DNA of 64,000 bases from Pogonophryne albipinna (lineage: Eukaryota > Chordata > Actinopteri > Perciformes > Artedidraconidae). This document shows positions 12,601 through 25,229 of this stretch, piece after piece. The stretch lies in NCBI GenBank assembly GCA_028583405.1, contig CM053259.1, positions 15,800,594 through 15,864,593 on the forward strand, written 5' to 3'. The notes below the pieces were generated by a model. That model was not told where the DNA came from. It worked only from the letters and a program-made list of their open reading frames with translations, and searched no databases. The position numbers were made by a program, and so were the translations under genes. Every line of letters starts with the position of its first letter. The first letter of the stretch is position 1.

Positions 12601-15600
12601 CCCCCCCCGGTCACAGTTAATGTTTAGAAGGGCCCTGATCAAAATGTATTTATTTCAAACGAGATAGTTTTCGCATAGATCTTGTTATGTAATAATAAAT
12701 GTATCTGTTGCACAAATTGCATGGTATTAAAGTGGAGTTATTCAGCATTTAAATGGCTTGTCATTATTCATTTGAATACCTTTTCAAAGTAATCTAAGTT
12801 GACACAGAATACTCTGTACGATTCTTAATTTTAATTAAATGATTTTTGCGATTGACAATTGTGTGTGATTCTTAATTTTCAGGCAATGAAAGAAAAGGTG
12901 TTCTGGGAAAATGTTTAGTGAGTCAGTAAAGTTTAAATAAAACAATTTGGTGTCCTAACAGAACTTGGGTATCATGCTTGCACTGGTATAACATGTGAAA
13001 TCACATTGAATCCTATGTGCAAACAGACAGAACTAACACAATCCTGAAATCCCCAAAAAATCTTCACAAATTTAGAAATTCTCTAAAAGAAGTAATTTTT
13101 TGCTCCTACTAACTAACTAACATTATGTGTCTCTCTCCTCTCAACAGCCGACACCTCACAGAGGCTCAACCTTTTTTACGTCGCTAACGATGTCATTCAG
13201 AACTGTAAAAGGAAAAATGCCATCGTTTACCGTACGGCGTTCGCTGAGATGCTCCCTGAAGCCTTCTTGCTGGTCAAGTAAGTCGTTTTTAGAGATAGGG
13301 TTCATCAATTATTATATCTTTTTATTTTATTCTGTATGCCAGACAGTCCTGATGTAATGTACAGATTATTAGATGCAATAATATTGAATAAGTATTTTTT
13401 ATGTTGTTCTTAGCTTCAACTCCTTCTTTTCTACCTCATAGTGTCTTCTGCTTTTGTTTCTCACTTTGTTTTTCAGCTTTGTCCTCGTTTGTTGTTTCAT
13501 TCGTTCAAATAAAAGCCTCACATATAAAACACAAATGTCATTAAAACAACACAACATAAATCTCTGCGCTCCCTCATAGTTATTCTGTCCTTCTTTCTCT
13601 AGCACTGAAGGTGACCCAAAGGTGTTAAAAGCTGTGGAGAGGATCCTTTCCATCTGGGAGGAGAGGGGGGTGTATGCAGGGACCCTCATCACTGAGCTCA
13701 GGAGCAACTTAGTCAAAGAGGAGTCCCCTCCCGAGACCCCTGTGGAGCAAAAAAGTAAAATTCAGCTTTTTAATTTGTTTTATTTAAAAAAAAAAGCTGA
13801 CCACAGTACCAATCTTGCATTTGATTTAATTTAAAATTCTAGTTAGATCTTGACTCACATTTGATATGTATACACATGATTTCCATCCACTTTGGTCACA
13901 TTATGTTAAAATAATGCTAAATAACTTTTTTCACACCTAACTGTTTTTATTTTTACAATTTTTTTTTTTAGGGATTTTTTTATGAATACAAATGTATCCT
14001 TTCCTGTTGCACCTCAGTATACCGGGGGGGTACAGCTTTTCATTTTGTAATGAATGCAAATATGCAAGAACATGCATTTTTAACATTTATATTCTATTCT
14101 GTTATCCAAATACCGAATTTAATGTAATATCAAATTTTTCTTCTTTTCTTTTTTTTAAAGCTCCAGTCGAGTCTAAAGCAGATCTACAGTCCAAGATTGT
14201 TGCTGAGTTTGTGGTGAGCAAGACATTAAAGTTTTAAACCAACCTAAACTGGAACATTGTTATTTAACAGTAATGCTTGTATCTGATGGTCTGACACTGC
14301 CTGCTCTCTCTGCTTTAGCCCCAGGCTCTGTTTGACGATCTGTCCAAGTACAATAAGTCTCTGGAGGAGTTAGACCTGAGAGAGAAACAGCTGGCAGCGA
14401 TGAGAGTCGACATCTGCAGTTCTGATGCCCTCAAGAGACTCAAAGGTGCCAGCTCTACTCATCTTTTACTCTTGTACCGCCTGTCCTCTTACAACACACG
14501 CCCTTGGTTTGCATTCCCTTAAAAATCACCCTTACATTCTTGATTTTTACAGATAAGGCAGGAGGAAAGAAATTCTCCAAGGACTTTGAGGAAGGAAGTG
14601 CGCAACTGCAAGACTTTGTCAAGTTCTTTGACCAACAAATCAAAGTAGGGCCTCCTCTCATGCAGTCCCTCAGCAACGCAGATATCTTCTACGAGATGCA
14701 GTACAAGGAGGTCAAGATTGTTGCTAATGTGAGTGACAGTGAGTTTGGTGTCAGATATCACGACCCTTGCTTCCCACCCACAACTAAGTTTACATGCTTG
14801 CAGTTTAGAAAAATTGATTTCATTCAAATTATCTTAGCATTATTTGTTAGTCCATTTTAGTTTGGCTTTTCATTCATTGAAACTCTATTACTTCTCCTCT
14901 CAAGGCCTACCAGACGTTCGCCAACCGGGTGTCCCACCTGAAGCGTAAACTGGACTCCCTGAAGGCCAACCTGCCAGACATGGACGAGTCTCCCATCCCC
15001 TCGCCTTCCGCAGACGCTCCCTCTCCAACGGGCTCAGAGTCCCCTTTTCACGACCTGGAGATGGCCTGCCCCGATCCAGATCTTGACGGCTGTGCGATGG
15101 AGGATGAAGCCGACGCGCCGGCCCCGAGCCCGCTGTCCTCCCCGGGAGGATCCCCAAAACAAATGGAGACCGTCGGGCAGAGTGACAACCGTGAGGTGGA
15201 GGACATGGAGCTCTCTGACGAAGAAATGGACAGCGGCGGCATTATAGGTAAGGAGTGGGCTGCTGATGAGGGACTTAATGACTGACTGCTCACTTTAAAT
15301 GTAACATCTATGAATGCCTCTGGCAGCGATATGCAGGAAATGTGTTAAAGAAATAGACAAGTGAAGTCACTGAATCATGCAGAGATCCCACAAAACTCCT
15401 GTCACAGCTTTCATATGTCAGCGGAGACCATCCAAGAATGTCTTCTTCCAGCCAATTTGTTCACGACACTTTTCCCACCCGTAGAGCCATCTAATTAAAA
15501 TTAGACACATTTTTACAGATGTCTCAGACTACAGAAAATCAGCATTTTTTTTTACCACTTTTATTTATGTCTAGGTAAATGTTCAGGCTGTATGTGCTAT

Positions 15601-18600
15601 GTTTATACCAAACTAAACTCTGATAGGTTGGATGTTATTTTCACCAGTATATACATGCACTTAAATTTTATAGATTTTTTTTTTTTTATTAGAATTAGGA
15701 GGGATGAAACCCTCTTTAATGGTCACACATGCAGAGCACACAGTGAAATGTGTTCTCTGCCTTTAAACCATCCTAGTACCAGGAGTCTAGTACTAGGAGC
15801 AGTGGGCAGCTATTGTACAGCGCCCGGGGAGCAATTGGAGTGAGGGGGGAAGGGGGATGTCCGGTGCCTTGCTCAAGGGCACCACGGCAGGGCAGGAGGT
15901 GAACTGGGTCCTCTCCAAGTAGCATTCCACACTCCATATTTTAGGTCTGGTCGGGGACTTGAACCGGTGACCCTACATGCCATACCATACCATACATACA
16001 TACCATGCCCCTACTGACTGAGCCACTGCCGGACATTATATAAGCCTTTTGCAGAGATGTTATTGTTATACTGGTTCTTGTGTGATATTAACCGTTTGAT
16101 TGTGCTTTCAATGGATATGAACTATTTACTGACATTTTGAACAAAATAATGGAGAAATGTATTGAGTACATAGTCAGCTGATTGAGGTTTCTTTTATAAA
16201 GACCTACATTATTTCAACATTTTGCATAATATCTATAGACTGTAATACTATTTTTCCTTCTAAATTATGCGAGATAAGAACTGTCCTTCTTTAACTTGGT
16301 TTCTATACTTAATCAAATGTTTTTATTAAAACTTGTTAGATGCATAACCTGTGTAATACATTTTTATTTTTCACAAATAACTGGACTACGTTCCCATAAA
16401 TTAACTGCGCTTTAAAAAAACAACAAAGACAAACTTGATTGTGTTGCCTATTTAGAAAATAACATGAGATAATTGTCCTTTTTTATTATATGTAGTGCAT
16501 ATCTGATCGCATCAAAACTCTCTCTCTCCCTCTCTGCTGTATCTCTCTCTTCAGTTGAGGACCAGATTGAAAGCCCCATCCAACCAAAGGTGTCCTCTTT
16601 AAAAGCGGAGGCAGCAGTGGCACCAGTGCAGCCTGTCACACAGGTCCCGCCCCCTGCACTTACTCCTGCAGTTACTCCTCCTGCAGTTACTCCTCCAGCA
16701 GTTACTCCTCCAGCAGTTACTCCTCCAGCAGTTACTCCTCCTACAGTTACTCCTCCTGCAGCAGCTCCTCCTGCAGCAGCGCCTCCTGCAGCAGCGCCTC
16801 CTGCAGCAGCGCCTCCTGTAGCATCGGCTCCTGTAGCCGCGGCTCCTGTAGTGCCTCGTGCAGCAGTGGAAAGTGTGGACCTGGGTAAAATTGGCTCCAT
16901 CCTCAACAGTTTGAATGCAGTCATGAAGAACACAGGTGAGTGCTGGTGGCTACTGAAACACTATTTGAAAACTGTAAAAGAAAAGTAAAATGGTGATCAA
17001 ATGTAACACAAAGTAAAGATGCAATGATTGATTGTCCACTTTCCAAAGCGATTGTCACCAGTCTGGTGACATAATACTGGTACTGCTACATACACACAAT
17101 GTCATCAGTGTGGGAGTTCTTCAGTGTGAGTGAAGAAGAAATAAAGCTTGCACTTTGTTACTCCTGCAAGTCCATAATAAGTCATTGTGGAACAACATGA
17201 ACACAGCTGGCCACAAGTCAGCATCAGCTGCCATACGTAGTGAAAAGTGAAGGAAATGGAACAAAATTGTAATAAATGCATCTCTAAGACATAGTATGTG
17301 TGGTGTCATGTATCAAATATTTTCTTTCTTTATTAAAAATATGTTACCAAAATCCTATTGTTATATTTAAGGGCTTTTGCGGTTTAAAACACCTTGTATT
17401 CCTCTGTGTTATAGGACCATTAGTGGAGGGTCCTCCTGCAGCCTCCCCTGCAGCCTCCCCTGCTGCCTCCTCATTGAAGAGTCCACCAGCGGCCCCTGTG
17501 GCCCCCCATGAAGCCAGCTCTCTGGTGAACCTCCTCTCTAAGGTGGACATGAGTTCTGCAGACATCCTGGGCGCTCTCTCCAAAGTCCAGGGTAGAGGCA
17601 GCCTCGGGGGTGAGAAAAAGGAGTCCTTGTTTAGTCTGAAAATAAAAACATATTTTATTTGATATCACACATTCAAAGAGGTATGTTTGCTTAAAGGGCA
17701 TTTCTGTATTCTTCTCTCTTCACTCAGGTATCTCTTCTCTTCTGAGCAGCCCACATGTTTCCTCAGTCTCGTCCAGTACAGGAAAAATCCCTCCGTCATC
17801 CACATCCGCGTCAGCAGCACCCTCTCAGAGCCCGTCTCTCCCGCCTGTTGCACCTGTGCCTTCTTCACACAGCGTCACTGAAAGGCTGAATCCGAGTTCC
17901 CAAGCCCCGCCCAAGACTTCAAATGCAGCATCTGCTCTGGTCCAGGCTCTCCATCGGGACATGGATCTGACTACAGAGAAATCTCCGGCCTTGTCCTCGG
18001 ATAGCTTAGAGTCTAAAATCCACAGCTTCCTGCAGGGGAACCCGGCTTTCAATGCGTTTGGCATTAGTCTTCCCACAAAGCCTGTGGCAGCAGCGGACAA
18101 CCTCAGCCCCGTAACTGGGACAGACAACCAGGGCGGGACCCCAGTGCGGGATGAGGGCGGCAGCACCCCAACTCAAGATGAAATAATGGACGAGCCTGTG
18201 GTGGTCCCGTTCACCTCCAAGACAAATCAGTCATCGATTGGAGATACGGTTACCATGGCTCCTGTAGCATACCAGAACAGCAGTCAGCACAACAATCCCC
18301 CACAGCAGGCCCGCCTGCAGCCTGGGGGGGGCCCTCAGAACGGGCAGGCATACCAGCCGTACCCTTACGACCAACACAACGTTTCGGAGCATGGCATGGC
18401 CGCCCCCGGTGCTCACTACCAGCAGATGTCTGCACAAACAGGAGGGCCGGGGCCTGGAGTAAGACCCCCAGGTGGTGCCGGTAGCACACAGACAATGAAA
18501 GGCTTTCAGGGGGGGAGTGAAAGCGGTTGGTATGGGGACAGTTACCAAGGGGGGAACTCCCAGCAACCCAGAGGCTACAATGTGACGGGGCCTGGAGAAC

Positions 18601-19514
18601 ACAACTCCTCTGGACTTTATCCGTACCAAACAGAGACATTTCGGGAACCTCAACAGTTGGCCCCCCAGCAGGGCGCCGCCACGGCCCCTGGTTACTTCAG
18701 AGGTACCCTCCCTCCTGTCCCAATGCTCCCTCCCCCTCCTCGAGTTTTAGACGCCCCTCCTTCTGGGAACAGCAGTATGATGATGCCACCAGAGCAGCAG
18801 CACCCGGGGCCTGGCGCTGGGACGGGGGAGGCAATCGGGCCCAGAGGCGACAGTGTCATCAGCGGGATGATCGTCCACGACCATCAACACAAATCCATGT
18901 TTCATCCTGATGATTCGCCCTATGAACTCGACAGACCGCATCATCCTCACCCTGAAGACTTCCATCCTCACCCTGAAGACTTCCATCCTCACCCTGAAGA
19001 CTTCCATCCTCACCTAGACAGACCCCTTCCTTCTCACCCGGAGGATTTCCCCCCTCACCCAGACGACCTGGGTTACCAAGATGACCCCCGCCATCATGAT
19101 CATTATGATGCCCATTTCTTTCAAGAAGACAATTTCCCCCACCCAGAAGATCCTTATCACAGGCCAGGTAACCCTCCGCAGCACTACCCCAGAGTTCGAG
19201 GGCCCCCCGCTCCCCCTCTCTCGGCCTCAGAGGACCCTTACTACCAGGGCCACAGCCCCCGTCCTCCGCACTTCGGTCCCAGGAGACCACCTCCACCACA
19301 TCATCTTGAAATTCGTCATCCCGGACCACGGCCTCCACATCGGCCTCCTCACCCAGCACACCACCCACACCCCAGAGGACCCCCACATGCAGCATTTCCT
19401 CGGTTCCAGGGCCCCGGTCCAAGGTTAAGAGGCAAACGTCCTGGTCCAAGAGGAGGCGGACATCCTGGTCCAATGTTCCCCCCGAAAAGACCCTTTCAAC
19501 CCCCACGGTACTGA
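9650..19514 (+). CDS. rprd2: Regulation of nuclear pre-mRNA domain-containing protein 2 (10 coding exons)
   Basis: Exons 9650-9824, 13148-13277, 13603-13754, 14161-14213, 14319-14445, 14553-14728, 14905-15247, 16555-16935, 17415-17609 and 17728-19514 total 3519 nt (1172 aa) with every junction in frame. Residues about 15-150 form the CTD-interacting domain ([40 protein letters not shown]). A helical coiled-coil region follows ([46 protein letters not shown]). The family binds the phosphorylated RNA polymerase II C-terminal domain in the nucleus. The rest is low complexity: an acidic SDEEMDSG motif, Ala/Pro/Thr repeats, a conserved [20 protein letters not shown] block, a His/Pro-rich tail and the conserved [11 protein letters not shown] terminus. 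It is shorter than the human protein (about 1460 aa). The ATG at 9650 gives the expected MAAG start. Confidence 0.93.
9915..10250 (+). mobile_element. Dispersed DNA-transposon-like repeat (GGTGGAAGAAGTACT family)
   Basis: The stretch opens CAGCGGTGGAAGAAGTACTC and continues with phrases such as AAAGTCCTGCAATGAAAATG and GTAAAAGTACTCATTCTGCA. These are typical of a very common non-autonomous repeat of percomorph fish, recalled from general knowledge. It lies in RPRD2 intron 1. A related copy in the opposite orientation is at about 56440-56673. The right boundary is uncertain. Confidence 0.6.
15700..16032 (-). mobile_element. tRNA-derived SINE, minus orientation (second copy)
   Basis: This belongs to the same family as the copy at 3356-3611. 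Read on the minus strand, the head is CCGGCAGTGGCTCAGTCAGT, with an A-box-like TGGCTCAGTCAGTAGG and a B-box-like GGTTCAAGTCCC. The shared CTTGAGCAAGGCACCGG body and the CACTGCTCCTAGTACTAG segment follow. It lies in RPRD2 intron 7. A short (CATAC)n-like slippage run is seen near 15980-16003. Confidence 0.75.
16656..16858 (+). repeat. rprd2: Coding minisatellite in RPRD2 exon 8
   Basis: A 15-nt unit (close to ACTCCTCCAGCAGTT) is repeated, encoding about six PPAVT-type pentapeptides followed by PPAAA-type pentapeptides. The whole tract stays in frame. No such tract is present in the human protein as I recall it. It lies in a disordered linker and is a likely length polymorphism. Confidence 0.9.
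18949..19012 (+). repeat. rprd2: In-frame 21-nt tandem repeat in RPRD2 last exon
   Basis: Three near-identical 21-nt copies encode HPHPEDF-type heptads ([14 protein letters not shown] and one more), followed by degenerate copies such as [13 protein letters not shown]. The tract lies in a His/Pro/Asp-rich region of the C-terminal tail, upstream of a run of [14 protein letters not shown] sequence. Confidence 0.9.
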
Positions 19515-20347
19515 GTGGGCATGAAGCTCTGAGCTCTTAAATCACTGGATGTCATGAAGGCAGGGTCAGAGTTCCACACCTGTGAAAATCTAGGTGGATG
19601 AAAGAGCAGAGGTGGTCACCAGGAATGAATTCAGCTGATACCAGAAGAGGGGCGAAGAATAAAGCAGGAGAACAAGAGACACCAGGAGGCTCTGAGGGGG
19701 CTGCTGAGCGGAAGAGTGAAGACAGAAGATGAAAGAAAATAAGAGGTGGATATATGTGTATATATATAATTCACTTTTTGTGTTTTTTCCTCCAGTATGA
19801 AGCATTGCATTAAATGTGGATTAGAGCGTCATTTGAGTGTGTGCATGGTATGCGTGTGTGCATGCGCTCAAGTGTAGGTTAACTCATACCGGACGTTGAA
19901 CTCGACGATAGTTATTTTTGCTAAAAGAGAAACAAAAGAATGTAGTTGGTGCAATGTTTCTGCTGTTATATCGTTTTTGAGCAGTTTTGACTGCTTCTCT
20001 TCAAATCAGCAGTTTCAAGTAGCTTTTGGTAAAAACTCAATTTAAATTAAATCCCTTTGGGTCTGAAATATGTTATAGAATTTATGTTCCTTCTGCGATT
20101 CCCGTTCGCATATTTTAGGCAAAACATTTTTGCATTGTTTCTACACCGAATGTTATATATTTGTGAAGCGATGCTTTCTCCACCTGTGCGTGAGATACCT
20201 GCGGCGATAGCTTTAGGTTTCGGAGAGCGGCACATGTCTACTCAAAGGAGGAGAGAGCTGTGAATTTCTTTCTGCCTCCGACGCAGAAGTGCATTTTTGG
20301 AGGGGATGAAGAAAATCGTCTTCAGTTTCGTTTTACTTGTACTGACT

Positions 20348-20353
20348 AATAAA
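20348..20353 (+). terminator. rprd2: Probable RPRD2 poly(A) signal
   Basis: AATAAA occurs about 830 nt after the RPRD2 stop. It is followed within 30 nt by a GT/T-rich stretch (GTGTGTTGTTTTT), the usual downstream element. No earlier canonical signal with as good a context was noticed. Confidence 0.6.
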
Positions 20354-22379
20354 AATCTGAGTTTGAAAAATGTGTGTTGTTTTTATCCTTTGATCCTTAG
20401 ACTGTTGCACCACTGCCCCTACCTATTAGTCATCGTCTGTACGCAGCACCGGAGTGTGTCAGTGCTTTTTGTAGAATTACTCATTACTATTTTGAGACTC
20501 ATGGGGAATAAGATTATAGGGAAGGGTTTGATCCACTGTTAGTTTTCTATTATGTCTTAAAAAGGTTGCTGTTACCATGCAATATTATTCCAGAGAGGTA
20601 AAAGTAATCATTCAAGGACTACAAATCTGCCTAACTTGCATCCAAATGGTAACACGTCGATCATAAGGCATTTCCTTCAAATGCTGCCATTTTGTAAAGA
20701 AAAGTTAACATTACCATAGGTTGAAAAAAAAGTCTGCTCTAGTTAAATAATAATATTATTTAAAAAAAAACTTGTAAACATTGTCCACACCGAGGTTACT
20801 TTAACCTGTGTGAACTTTTCTGTTTGGTTAGTCGGGCCACAGATAACTGAACCGACCATAAAAGACAAAGTTACTTAGTGTAGTCAGTTACAGGTGAAAG
20901 AGAAGTCTCATGTTGCATTCGTAGTATTTTCTCCACAAAGTTTGCTTTTAGTAATACAATCTAACATTTAGATTAGTGGATGATTAGGGAAATTTGCCTA
21001 AGACTGTTGTTTTCAGTGGACTCTATTAAGCTTAACTTATTCTCCACTGATTACAGGGCTTATACATTGATTCTGTTATTTCTTATGTCTGTTATTCTTA
21101 AACCTGTTGCGTTTTGATATTTTCAATTGTTCTTTAATTTTGAAAATATGAATCTGCTTTTCTAGTGGGAACTCAACCAAATCTGATAACATGAGGTGTA
21201 ACTGCCTCTGTTGAGCCTTAAAGCTTTCTATTTGGTTTGAAATCCTTCCCTCTATCTGCCCTGGGGGTGTAATGGACACATCTCCAGTCGAGGCTTCATT
21301 GTTTCCCTTCTGGAACACGTGTTTGTTTCCCTCAGTGCACAGTAGAGGGCTTTCTGTTTCTGCCTCTTTAAGGTAACCCTTCAGTGGGAGAAGTTTGCAA
21401 GCCAAAGTGATCATCAGTAAGATGGATTAGGCAATTACCTAACAGGCATTAAAGTCCAACTTGGTTAATTCATTTGCAAAAATAATCAAATGTTAATTGG
21501 ATATTTTGGACTTGAACACCTTACTTCGTTGTTGGATAATTAATCACTCAATTGATGCTCTTAGAATAAATCAATTCGTATGACATTTATCAAAATAGAA
21601 TTTTTAGACTATCCAAGCTCTTTTAACTGTGCTTAGTCACGATTTAAGAAAAATAAATCACATATGTTACATTTTATATTACCGAATTATCTGAATTTCG
21701 ATGTGTTGAAAAATAAATGGTTAACTCGTACTCAAACGAGACGCGGAAGTTTCACATTTCACCGTTAATTGCTTTAACTACGTGATTCATTATTGTGGGT
21801 GAGATTGACCTTTATTAGGACCTGCTCTCCAATCATTATAGCCTTTGTTCAGGGAAATTAGGATCGATTTTTTACAAAACATTCGTGCAACTGTGCAGCA
21901 CACGGTGAGACAATTATAAAAAACGAACTAAAAGCTTATTTGAACACATTTTTGATTTTGTGCGTGATAAAGTAGTGCGGATTTATTTTACAGAAACTAT
22001 TATTACGAGGCAGCAGTCGGGACGAAGTAATCAGTCATATAATAAAACGTTACTGATAAGTAGTGCTGTAAATGTGGGTGAACCGTCGCCAGATGTCAGT
22101 AGACCTTTCCAGGATCACTTTCACTTTATCAGTCTGCTTCGTGAGACGAATGGCAGCCATTGTAAAAAAAAATCTAGATGTTTTTATACTTTTTCACTGA
22201 GATTGATGAAATCGTTTATTGTTCTCCACGTGCTGAAATATGCCATGATAATTCAGATGTGTGTTTAATAATGTATCCTGAGATGGAAATAATGTTTACT
22301 TCCTTAGACAAATCTAATTTCCCTTGATTTCTAACCTATTTCCTTTTCCTTCCCTCCCTCCTGCTGTCGTCCCCCTCAG
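20354..22379. other. Intergenic region, no gene recognised
   Basis: AT-rich sequence. The 112-residue open frame on the minus strand at 21076-21414 has no recognisable domain and no splice context that extends it. I see no recognisable gene or clear repeat family here. The leader of the candidate small gene at 22524 could begin somewhere in this stretch. Confidence 0.4.
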
Positions 22380-22523
22380 GGATCCAGAGCCACACTTTGA
22401 TGTGTCTGATGTGATGGGAACCTTATCCACATGTTAACTGATGATGAAGAGGAGGAGGGGGTTTGATGTTGTGGTGGCTCTCCTCTTTGAATCCTGCACA
22501 GCTCCTGGCTCTTCTGTTCTATC

Positions 22524-24010
22524 ATGAATGCTGTGCAGCATGTGAGAGATGTGAGTGAGCCTCCAGTTTAATACATCAGACACTAGCAGGAAATCAAATC
22601 AATACAAAGGTGAGGGGAAATAAAATGTTGAAATTGTCTCTGTTTTTCTTTGTGTTCAGGGGGAATCTCAGGAGAGCTGGGAGGATGAACAGAGAGGCCC
22701 ATGTGGGTAAGTACATTCAGAGTTATTGGATACTTCTTAAACTATATATTGTGTCACTCATACACACAATTACATCTCAATGAGTTCCACAACATCAAGG
22801 GATTTATACACCTGCAATATGTAGAAATTGTCATTTAATGCACATTGTTTTGAAATAAAGATCTATTGTTCCTTCTTTAAAATAAAACAAGTTTGTGTTG
22901 TCTGTTTATTCTCACAATTATCAGCTGTTTTATGTCCTTTCAGAACCATTTCTCTCAAAATGTTGAAAAAGCAAAAAAATATTTTGCGCGAAATTTTTGG
23001 AATGAGATAATTCATTTGTTTGAAGTATTTCCTTAGAAAAGGGTTAGTCCTGTAATGTGCCTTACTCTTTTGTTTCAAAATACAGGTTGAAGAACTACCT
23101 TGCTGCACTAACACTTTTTCTATTTAATAAGTACAAGTTTTTAGGACACCAAAAAAGTAATGGATGCTGTGTTAGAGATTGAACTGCCCTACACTTAATA
23201 AAGATAAGCTGCACCTCAACCATGACACAACATGCTACCAACACATTATCTGTATATTACTTTCACCAATTCCACAGCACGAAAGGCCACTTAATAAACA
23301 ATCTTTTACCATGTCTTCTACTTAGTGCAACATATTCACGACCACTGTCCTCGCTTGTGTTTGCAGCTTGTCACCAGATGTCGTTGTTGGTTACACTCTG
23401 AAAAAAATTACATCCATTGTGAAAGTGACACTAAAACTCATTCAAATGTTCTCGTGGCGCAGCTTTCCTATATAAACATTAATTCATTTTCGGTTGGCTG
23501 CCCGCACGGTAGGCTTATATTGGGGTTGAAGGGCAGAAGACAGGATTTAGTGACTGATGGCAGATGGCGGTGTTAACATTAGAGACAAGCCGAGGAGATA
23601 CTCCCCTGTTGTAAATAAAGGATTTAACGATTCAATCCTGGGTCAGGGGTTTGCTGTGTTTTTCTAAATAAACACGTTTAATATTGCGGAAGCCACGCAG
23701 AACCAAATCGTGACTCCTTTGAAGTGTCATCGTGTGCGCAAGTGGGGTGTGTGCAGCCTCCTGCGTGTCATGTGGGCTCATTGTTTACATGCTGTCGAGA
23801 TTTCACACAGGGCGTGTGTTTGCGTTATTGCGATGTAAAACCACGGTCCCAGCTTTTAAGAGCTCACTAATTGATTTAATGTTTGTTTTTTTCAATAGGA
23901 GAGGAAATATTGTAGACTCTCAGGATAACGTGTCACGAATGGAGTTAGACCCATTTCAGCACCAGGGCCAGCTCCACGGCGAGAACAAAAGGCGGATTTG
24001 CATCTCTTGA
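22524..24010 (+). CDS. Putative small spliced gene, 61 aa, unrecognised
   Basis: Three segments with good splice signals join in one frame: 22524-22550 (acceptor of its exon at 22379 after a strong pyrimidine tract; donor GAT|GTGAGT), 22660-22706 (TTCAG acceptor, donor TGG|GTAAGT) and 23899-24010 (AATAG acceptor after a T run). They total 186 nt, 61 residues plus stop. The product begins MNAVQHVRDGESQESWEDEQ and ends HGENKRRICIS. It is acidic in the middle and basic near the end, with no signal peptide or membrane segment. A poly(A) signal lies 33 nt past the stop. I do not recognise the protein. The pieces could instead be noncoding exons, alternative CELF3 leaders or chance matches, because splice motifs are short. 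Confidence 0.3.
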
Positions 24011-24042
24011 TGTCAGGGACCGTCTGCTTTTTTAGTGTCTAC

Positions 24043-24048
24043 AATAAA
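24043..24048 (+). terminator. AATAAA poly(A) signal of the putative small gene
   Basis: AATAAA follows the stop codon at 24010 after 32 nt, as expected for a short 3' UTR. It is meaningful only if the small gene is real. Confidence 0.3.
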
Positions 24049-25200
24049 AACGAAAAATATGATAAATCCCTCAGAGAAAAATCCTCATGACTTCTTAACA
24101 GTCCTATCTTTAAGCCTCTTCAAATGTGATTACCTAAAGTCTAACATTATCCAACTTAAACCATATCCTAGCTGTATGACTTCATCCAAAATGCTTTTAA
24201 GGCTTTGTTTTAGTTTGCTTCTTTGTATTAGCAGGTTTAGTTCTTGTTAAACTCTAGCCGTGCATCCATTAGCTATTACTGAACTTTACAGACTTAATAT
24301 AAGATGTCACCCTGGAAAAAAAGTTGGACTTCCAAAGGAATTTTTTTTGAATATATATATATATATATTAAATAAGTTCACCTCAACTGAGTTGGAAAGT
24401 TGGTTTATCAATGAATGCAAAAGGCCACAAAGTGCTATGCAAAACAGATGTGTCGCAAAACTTTGACAATAATTAGCCATCCACAAATGTAATTCAAATT
24501 AAGATGGGCATGCTACAAGGTTTTGGATATCAAGGTATCAACAGATAGAAAAAACAATGCATACTCATCTGACATGACTATGTTGATATAATAGTTATCA
24601 TTTGAGTAATTTAATGCCAAAAATAGCTTGTTAAATGAATATGGGGTTGTTTTTCTATGTCATGATATTAAATAGAACCACTTACCCCCCTACTCTTTTT
24701 TTTCAAGATAATGTTTTGCCTTGTTTTTATATTATAGCCAAAGATAGACAGGGAAGGGAAAGGAGAAAGAGAGAATAACATGCAGCAAAGGGTGATTACA
24801 TGTCCTTGCGCTACCATTTTAGCTAACAACATGGTTCCCATTCTAATAGCCTATAGCATAAGATATAATAAGTTAACATACATTAGTTGATAAACCTATC
24901 GTCAACATTAGGGTATTTAGTCAGGGCTATGACATAAATAAATACCAATAAATAGATACAACATCTTTAAATATAGTGCATTTGTATTATTATGAGGTAG
25001 CTACAGTGTATTTGAAGACACTATTGTCCATTCAAGAAAATGTGTTTTGGATTAGGGCACCACAAAAAAGAGAAACAGTGCACAATATTGAAGTCTGATG
25101 GAGAAAAAATACACAAGTCAGTAATTACAGAACCTAACCTTATAACGGATACATGCAAATTAAGAATGACATGGCAGGCATGACTGTATTTCATGTGTTC
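24049..25200. other. Intergenic region upstream of CELF3, no gene recognised
   Basis: AT-rich sequence with an (AT)n run near 24351-24368. No coding exon, RNA gene or clear mobile element was recognised. Confidence 0.4.
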
Positions 25201-25229
25201 TCATTACCTCCGGCTGACACGGGGCTGGT

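Noticed and set aside
16448..16933. 161-residue Ala/Gly/Thr-rich minus-strand frame
   Set aside because: Reverse reading of the RPRD2 exon 8 minisatellite.
18859..19506. 215-residue minus-strand frame opposite RPRD2
   Set aside because: Shadow of the low-complexity His/Pro coding region; no recognisable domain.
17856..19514. A stand-alone 552-residue protein
   Set aside because: The ATG at 17856 is internal to the last RPRD2 exon, which opens at an acceptor (17728) in the same frame and continues upstream exons.
22960..23120. Additional exon of the putative small gene within intron 2
   Set aside because: No paired acceptor and donor keeping the frame were found.
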